Assembly: GCF_004319545.1 (NCBI RefSeq)
Contig: NZ_CP036314.1
Coordinates: 1 to 45,346 of the forward strand
Direction of reading: 5' to 3'
DNA length: 45,346 bases
Origin: Desulfobacter hydrogenophilus
Lineage (GTDB): Bacteria > Desulfobacterota > Desulfobacteria > Desulfobacterales > Desulfobacteraceae
A program made the position numbers and the translations under genes. Below are positions 41,400 through 45,346 of the stretch, one piece after another (within the stretch, counting starts at the first letter, position 1; each line of letters opens with the position of its first letter). The notes below the pieces were generated by a model, which saw only the letters and a list, made by a program, of their open reading frames with translations, was not told where the DNA came from and searched no databases.

Positions 41400-42869
41400 A
41401 TGGGATTCAAAGCAGATGCAAGCTTCTTGAAATTTCTTACAATGGGTGCCGTAGGCGTCCAGCAGGTTGTAAAGCAACTCAGAGACCTTGGCTTTCAACC
41501 AATAGAATTAGAAAGATATTGTGCTTCAAATAAAATCTGGACAACAAAAGTAAAAAGATTGCGTCTTCCTGATCTCCTCTGTATAAAAACCGGTCTTCGT
41601 ATTGAAGCTAAAGGAAAATCAGATCTCACAGTTAAAATGAGCCACGCTGAACATAATCCTGATAGATCATGGGATGCAGGATTAAATCCGCAAGACCTGA
41701 TTGCTTTTATCAAATGCTACACTGAAGATACAATTTGCGCCGCAGAATCAGCACTATTTTTTGAAGTTGGAGATCTTAAAGCTAATATCCATTCCGCAAA
41801 GTTAGGACCTCCAAAATCTGCGTCAGAAGGAGCAGAAAGAGATTTGACATGGCCTTGCATTGTGGCAAAAAAAGATGGTGAAGTCCTTGATGTAGACCAA
41901 ATAAATGGAAAAATAAAGACAAAACCTGATGAAGGGAGAAAGTACACCTATACTCTTCGTGGAAAAACGCCGTATGTTGCAGCCGGTGACAGATATAAAG
42001 CCTTTGAATCTATCCTTGCCGGTACTTTATCAGGGCCGGTTGATGTAAGACAAAGACTCAATGATACATGGGACCCATTTGATCTTCTAAATTCAGAGAT
42101 TGACATTGATCGGTATGCTGCTACTAAAGCTATTCCTTTCTTGGAGATAAATCCTGCAAATGATGCTGTAAATATTTTAGAGGGGCTTTTAGATAATGAA
42201 TTAGATGAACGTGTTGCGCTTGAGATGGCCTCCTCTCTTGCCAGGCTTAATTCACAGAAGGGATTCGATTTCATTTGTAACAAAATTGAGAATCCTACTG
42301 AAGCCTATATACCAATGGAAGCAACCTTCATATTAACTGAAATTGCTAACAATCCAAGCATCCAAACAATGGAATCTCTTGCTGGCAATCAAGATTTTGT
42401 GGGGAACGAAATTCGACAAGCTGCGGTATGGGGATTGGGTAAAGCAGGAGCAAAAGCCTACAATAAACTTATTCAATTCATTGATGATGAAGAAGATGAA
42501 GTAGCTCTCCATGCTATTGCAGCCTTTGGAAACGATACTGATAATGCTACCATTGACAACCTCATAGAATTATTGGTCTCAGGAAGTCCAAGACAAAAAG
42601 CTGCCGTTTGCAAATCACTCTCCATGATTCAATCCGACTATGTTATAAATCAACTCAAACAAGCCGCTGAAAACTCACCAGGACAAAAGAGTTGGATTAT
42701 TGCATCATTGGGTCAACAGACCCCTGAAAACGTAAGATTGGCATTGGGAAACAGCTCACTGCTTGAACAAACTCAGCCTTTGTTTCATATGTCAAAATAT
42801 GAAAACTGGCTTGCCACAACAGAGAAGGATATAGACCTTAAATTCCTTGTAGCGCAAAGCATATTTTAA
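41400..42869 (+). CDS. Restriction endonuclease: PD-(D/E)xK domain plus HEAT-like repeats
   Basis: A 489-residue protein. Residues 50-75 (RLPDLLCIKTGLRIEAKGK) give P57-D58, 10 residues, E69-A-K71, the PD-(D/E)xK core. From about 235 to 460 there are alpha-alpha repeats of about 30 residues resembling HEAT/armadillo units, e.g. NAVNILEGLLDNELDERVAL, EIRQAAVWGLGKAGAKAYNK, DEEDEVALHAIAAFGND. It follows the controller gene by 5 nt and is divergent from the methylase. It is probably the restriction partner, with the repeats perhaps for DNA recognition or dimer control; the recognition sequence cannot be read. Confidence 0.85.
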   Translation: MGFKADASFLKFLTMGAVGVQQVVKQLRDLGFQPIELERYCASNKIWTTKVKRLRLPDLLCIKTGLRIEAKGKSDLTVKMSHAEHNPDRSWDAGLNPQDLIAFIKCYTEDTICAAESALFFEVGDLKANIHSAKLGPPKSASEGAERDLTWPCIVAKKDGEVLDVDQINGKIKTKPDEGRKYTYTLRGKTPYVAAGDRYKAFESILAGTLSGPVDVRQRLNDTWDPFDLLNSEIDIDRYAATKAIPFLEINPANDAVNILEGLLDNELDERVALEMASSLARLNSQKGFDFICNKIENPTEAYIPMEATFILTEIANNPSIQTMESLAGNQDFVGNEIRQAAVWGLGKAGAKAYNKLIQFIDDEEDEVALHAIAAFGNDTDNATIDNLIELLVSGSPRQKAAVCKSLSMIQSDYVINQLKQAAENSPGQKSWIIASLGQQTPENVRLALGNSSLLEQTQPLFHMSKYENWLATTEKDIDLKFLVAQSIF

Positions 42870-42884
42870 TCTACCAATTAAAAA

Positions 42885-42926
42885 GCCCTGCTGAAATAGG
42901 CCGGCCTGGCAGGGCATAATTTTTTA
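42885..42926 (+). terminator. Terminator after the restriction endonuclease gene
   Basis: GCCCTGC (42885-42891) pairs with GCAGGGC (42909-42915), an inner GGCCGGCC core lies in the loop, and ATAATTTTTTATT follows. It is 16 nt after the stop codon. Confidence 0.8.
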
Positions 42927-43074
42927 TTGCGACGCTGGGGTTTAATGAAGCATAGTGAGCTTTATGTCTATCATTCAAGCCAAAAGCCTTTATTGAAAGG
43001 GGTATTGACTACTTCTGTTATTGACCATATCAGATTCAAATCTTATTAACGTATAAAAGTGAGCCCAGCCTGAA

Positions 43075-43209
43075 TTATTCCAAACCGCTACAATTACAGA
43101 AACACTTAAATCTGGCTCAGTATCAGATAAATTCGGCCAGAAACATTTAATCCTGGCCCAAAATTCTTATTAGATCAGGCCAGGGCGATTATGAAATCAG
43201 GCCGCTACA
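43075..43209 (-). mobile_element. IS-like right end (inverse of 33827)
   Basis: The last 36 bp (43174-43209) are the exact inverse of 33827-33862, and 43098-43165 is the near-exact inverse of about 33922-33995 with the same GGCC subrepeats. The two thus bound a 9.4-kb segment as inverted ends, holding the transporter, the cassette genes and the restriction-modification system. Confidence 0.7.
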
Positions 43210-43243
43210 GCTACAGATAAGAGGCTTAAACAATGACAAAAGT

Positions 43244-44767
43244 TTAGCGTTCATATTCTTCGCAAAAAAAACGTTTAAAATTCTTATTAAATTTATTCCA
43301 ACTATAATTATATTGCTTTTGTTCGCGAATATAAATTCTCCATGCTTCTTTTTCTTTTGCGGATTTCAGTTTTTTCACTGGTTCAAATTTGTAGGGATTT
43401 TCAATTGTATAGCCGCCTTTGGATAATTCAAATTCTCCTAAAATTTTTAACCTTCCATCATTGCCCCATCGCAAGCTTTCAGGCTTTCGTCTATAAGAGC
43501 GTGCATCAAACGACAAAATACCCTTAACTCGTCCTGTTCCGTGATGTGCCAGACGGCAAAGGGACAAGTTGCGCAAATTGTTTTTGGAGAGCGGCCCAGG
43601 TCGCCTAAAACCGGACTGCTTGTCTGTGTTTCGGTGTTTTCCTGTGCTTCTATCACCGGGCTGTCTTGTGTTGTTTCCATTTTTCGTCTCTCCTTTTTTG
43701 GGACGTTCAAAGATGATGCCATTTTTGGCAATTCGCATTCCGGTTTTAGAAAAAGGAATGCTTGATTTTTTTTTAGTCTTCCCACCGATATCCGCTAAAA
43801 CATAACCGGCACCCCGTGGTTTAACTTCAAGACCGATCTTAGCCAGTTCCATATGGAAATCTTGCCAAGTATCAGATTTCATTGCCGCCTGGACGATAAA
43901 ATCTTTTGATTCTAAAACAAAGGTATCAAAAGATTTCAGGCCGGTTTTAGTTTCAAAATCTTTGGCTTTGGCATTTGCCCGTTTTGGCTCTCGTTGAAAA
44001 AATTCTTTAACCTCATAATCTCCGGCTGATTTTTCATAAGCCCCAAGCCGATCCTGAAGTTTTTTCTTTGACAAGTTCTTATCAAATTCGCTTAATTTTA
44101 TATGATAACCGTCTTTGTGCTTATGACCGATGGCGGATAGGATACAACCATTACCACGCATTTGTACTGATAGCCCATAAATAGCAAGTTTTTTATGCAA
44201 AGATTGCCAATCTTGGGCATTGTCGAAGGCTTGTTTAATATCAGATTGTCGTTGTTGAACGTAATTACTAAATTGCTGTTCAACACCAACATCAACTTTC
44301 AATCCATATTTTTTTTCAAGACTTCTGCAAGTTTTGTCACGCTTATAATAATCATAGAAAGGATCATGCCTGGTAAACTTTTCTTTGTGGATCATATTAT
44401 ATGCAATGTGCATGTGTGGGTTTTCAGTGTTTATGTGTATTCCACAAAGCCTTTGATGTTCCTCAAAGCCTAAAGCTTTTGCAAATTCTTTTTCTATGTC
44501 TTTAAAATCTTCCAGGGACAGTTTTTTAAAGTCTTCGGGATGAAAACTTACCACCAGATGATATGTTTTTTCTTTTGTGGTTCTTGTATTAAGCTTTTGA
44601 GTGGCTTTAATTTCGTCAGCCGCAAGATCATAGTCTTGTCCGGCATAACAACCAGCGGCCCATTTTTCAAAAAGTTTTTCCCCCTCATGATTAGCCGCCG
44701 CAATATATGAGCCTAAACGCTTTATATTATCGTTTTGGGGTTCACAATGGACACGTTTTGAGATCAT
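43244..44767 (-). CDS. traI: TraI-type MOBP relaxase
   Basis: A 507-residue relaxase. N-terminal catalytic domain: likely nucleophile Y21 in GSYIAAANH, motif II region TYHLVVSFHPED (residues 69-80), and motif III CGIHINTENPHMHIAYNM with H111, H118 and H120 binding the metal. This is the MOBP/VirD2-TraI pattern. It cleaves the nic at oriT and leads the strand into the recipient. It is shorter than RP4 TraI (732). Two GL-V/L-x-x-R-G repeat units at about 205-240 and 310-345 follow the relaxase domain. It lies 97 nt after the traJ-like gene. A small gene is embedded in another frame of its 3' part. Confidence 0.95.
   Translation of the reverse strand: MISKRVHCEPQNDNIKRLGSYIAAANHEGEKLFEKWAAGCYAGQDYDLAADEIKATQKLNTRTTKEKTYHLVVSFHPEDFKKLSLEDFKDIEKEFAKALGFEEHQRLCGIHINTENPHMHIAYNMIHKEKFTRHDPFYDYYKRDKTCRSLEKKYGLKVDVGVEQQFSNYVQQRQSDIKQAFDNAQDWQSLHKKLAIYGLSVQMRGNGCILSAIGHKHKDGYHIKLSEFDKNLSKKKLQDRLGAYEKSAGDYEVKEFFQREPKRANAKAKDFETKTGLKSFDTFVLESKDFIVQAAMKSDTWQDFHMELAKIGLEVKPRGAGYVLADIGGKTKKKSSIPFSKTGMRIAKNGIIFERPKKGETKNGNNTRQPGDRSTGKHRNTDKQSGFRRPGPLSKNNLRNLSLCRLAHHGTGRVKGILSFDARSYRRKPESLRWGNDGRLKILGEFELSKGGYTIENPYKFEPVKKLKSAKEKEAWRIYIREQKQYNYSWNKFNKNFKRFFCEEYER
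43447..43680 (-). CDS. TraH-like gene embedded in traI in another frame
   Basis: A 77-residue frame wholly inside traI. It starts at an ATG (43680) with a strong AAGGAGAG 8 nt upstream, and encodes METTQDSPVIEAQENTETQT then ICATCPFAVWHI, DELRVFCRLMHALI and CDG. The Cys-x2-Cys-Pro-x-Ala-x-Trp, later Cys-Arg-x-Met-His, pattern recurs in small proteins of conjugative elements. RP4 also encodes TraH, a relaxosome-stabilising protein, inside traI. The frame continues upstream to 43785, but the ribosome site favours 43680. Confidence 0.72.
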   Translation of the reverse strand: METTQDSPVIEAQENTETQTSSPVLGDLGRSPKTICATCPFAVWHITEQDELRVFCRLMHALIDESLKACDGAMMEG

Positions 44768-44804
44768 GATTTAGACACCGCACTCGTTTTATTATCCGGA
44801 GCAT

Positions 44805-44868
44805 TATAAGGGTGTTGCCCATATTCGCTCGTAAATATACGCTAAGCGTTATGGGTGGGACCCTTTAT
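44805..44868. repeat. Large hairpin between traJ and traI, with 41-bp repeat copy 2
   Basis: ATAAGGGTGTTGCCCATA (44806-44823) and TATGGGTGGGACCCTTTAT (44850-44868) form the outer stems, with TTCGCTCG/CTAAGCG inside and loop TAAATATA. The left half and loop (44805-44845) are the second copy of the repeat at 29234-29274. The hairpin covers the traJ stop codon. It may attenuate traI expression or be a recombination or single-strand site. Confidence 0.65.
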
Positions 44869-45209
44869 AGTATTTGTCGAATTTTAGAAATAATTGGGGA
44901 TAAATCCCGCTGCCGTAAGTCTATTTGATGTAGAAGGCTTTTGATTTCGCCAGGGGAAACATTTTTAAATCCTTGAGAAATATAATACTTAAAAAGCCCT
45001 CCAAGCCTGCCAAGATCAGCATTAACTTTGAGAGCCGCCAAGAATGCGTGATTATCAACCATAGATGTTATGGGTCTATTTGTGGCAACCCTTCGAATAT
45101 ATTCAGAGACAGAAAGCCCTGATTGTTCAGCTATTTTTTGAAGTTGCTCATGTTCTTCAATTGTAACGTATGATTTAATACATTTTATCCGCGTATCAGC
45201 TTTTTTCAT
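44865..45209 (-). CDS. traJ: TraJ/MobC-family relaxosome accessory protein
   Basis: A 114-residue protein. N-terminal ribbon-helix-helix: IKCIKSYVTIEEHEQLQKIA then EQSGLSVSEYIRRVATNRPI, followed by ALKVNADLGRLGGLFKYYIS, the MobC/TraJ signature (N-x-G-R-x-G-G-L-x-K). TraJ binds next to nic and recruits TraI. In RP4 it lies at oriT; here it is about 22.9 kb away from the oriT found at 22177. It precedes traI by 97 nt on the same strand. Confidence 0.93.
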   Translation of the reverse strand: MKKADTRIKCIKSYVTIEEHEQLQKIAEQSGLSVSEYIRRVATNRPITSMVDNHAFLAALKVNADLGRLGGLFKYYISQGFKNVSPGEIKSLLHQIDLRQRDLSPIISKIRQIL

Positions 45210-45346
45210 TAGTTTACCCTATCTCTTTTTTTCAGGATTAACCGCAAATATTTTTGTATTATTTAATATATTTTGCATTACAAAGGTGTTTATGTGTTTT
45301 TTATAATGCCAAGAAAATACCCCCGAATTATGGTGGAGGTATTTTC
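45210..45346 (-). promoter_or_regulatory. Upstream region of traJ with palindrome half-site and end hairpin
   Basis: AATATATTTTGCATTACAAA at 45265-45284 is a copy (one full arm) of the 27-nt palindrome family, followed on the minus strand by sequence leading to traJ. At the very end, GAAAATACC (45313-45321) pairs with GGTATTTTC (45338-45346) with inner CC/GG pairs, a 34-nt hairpin that would separate trbM from traJ if the molecule is circular. Confidence 0.6.

Larger units (their letters stand above)
42870..43243. other. Gene-free gap: terminator and IS-like right end
   Basis: Holds the terminator at 42885-42926 and the right-end repeat at about 43075-43209. Otherwise no gene is visible. Confidence 0.55.

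Noticed and set aside
1..45346. tRNA or rRNA genes
   Set aside because: No cloverleaf or rRNA-like segment was seen in any gap; coverage by eye is not a substitute for a dedicated search.

Overview
The window looks like the whole, or nearly the whole, of an AT-rich conjugative plasmid with an IncP/Tn4371-like (P-type) transfer system. It carries an iteron origin with its initiator, a ParA/ribbon-helix-helix partition pair, an IncP-type oriT, and a MOBP relaxase with its accessory proteins. The right end (traJ-like, minus strand) and the left end (trbM-like, minus strand) would join as one continuous transfer region if the molecule is circular. I cannot prove circularity from the sequence. The AT-rich composition, the codon use and the general protein look suggest a Gram-negative anaerobe, perhaps a desulfobacterial (Desulfobacterota) host. 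That is inference, and no chromosomal or rRNA marker is present.

Region 1 (1-22,300, minus strand) is the transfer region. In transcription order: an oriT at about 22,177-22,232; a traK-like gene; an XRE regulator overlapping a very large membrane hybrid histidine kinase that ends in a LytTR DNA-binding domain; traL; a traM-like gene; trbC; a fused trbD-trbE; trbJ; trbL; trbF; trbG; trbH; trbI; topoisomerase III (traE); a small unknown; an ArdC/metallopeptidase/Toprim fusion (traC-like); traG (VirD4); traF; trbB; and trbM. The order trbC-(DE)-J-L-F-G-H-I is the Tn4371/Ti-like arrangement. The kinase inside this cluster is the most unusual gene and is a candidate environmental switch for conjugation.

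Region 2 (22,300-33,750) is maintenance plus small accessory genes. It has rep with nine 19-bp iterons, parA/parB, a thermonuclease, an Excalibur membrane protein, an RDD membrane protein, a tyrosine recombinase, a lipoprotein, a lytic transglycosylase and several small unknown genes. Four promoters share a palindromic operator between -35 and -10, and three of them also share a nearly identical transcribed leader. A second palindrome family lies upstream of three of these promoters and near parA, parB and traJ. Together they look like a plasmid-wide regulon built from a duplicated promoter/leader module.

Region 3 (33,738-43,209) is a cargo region bounded by inverted copies of one terminal-repeat family that resembles insertion-sequence ends; no transposase is present. 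Inside are a HTH/periplasmic-binding-type regulator divergent from a TauE/SafE transporter, three unknown genes each followed by an attC-like site (an integron-style cassette cluster without an integrase), and a restriction-modification system with a C-box, a controller protein, an adenine/cytosine-N4-type methylase and a PD-(D/E)xK nuclease with a HEAT-like C-terminal half.

Region 4 (43,244-45,346, minus strand) holds the relaxase traI with an overlapping traH-like gene in another frame, and a traJ-like RHH protein. In RP4, traJ/traI sit beside oriT; here they are about 22 kb away from oriT around region 2 and 3, which implies a rearrangement or large insertion next to oriT.
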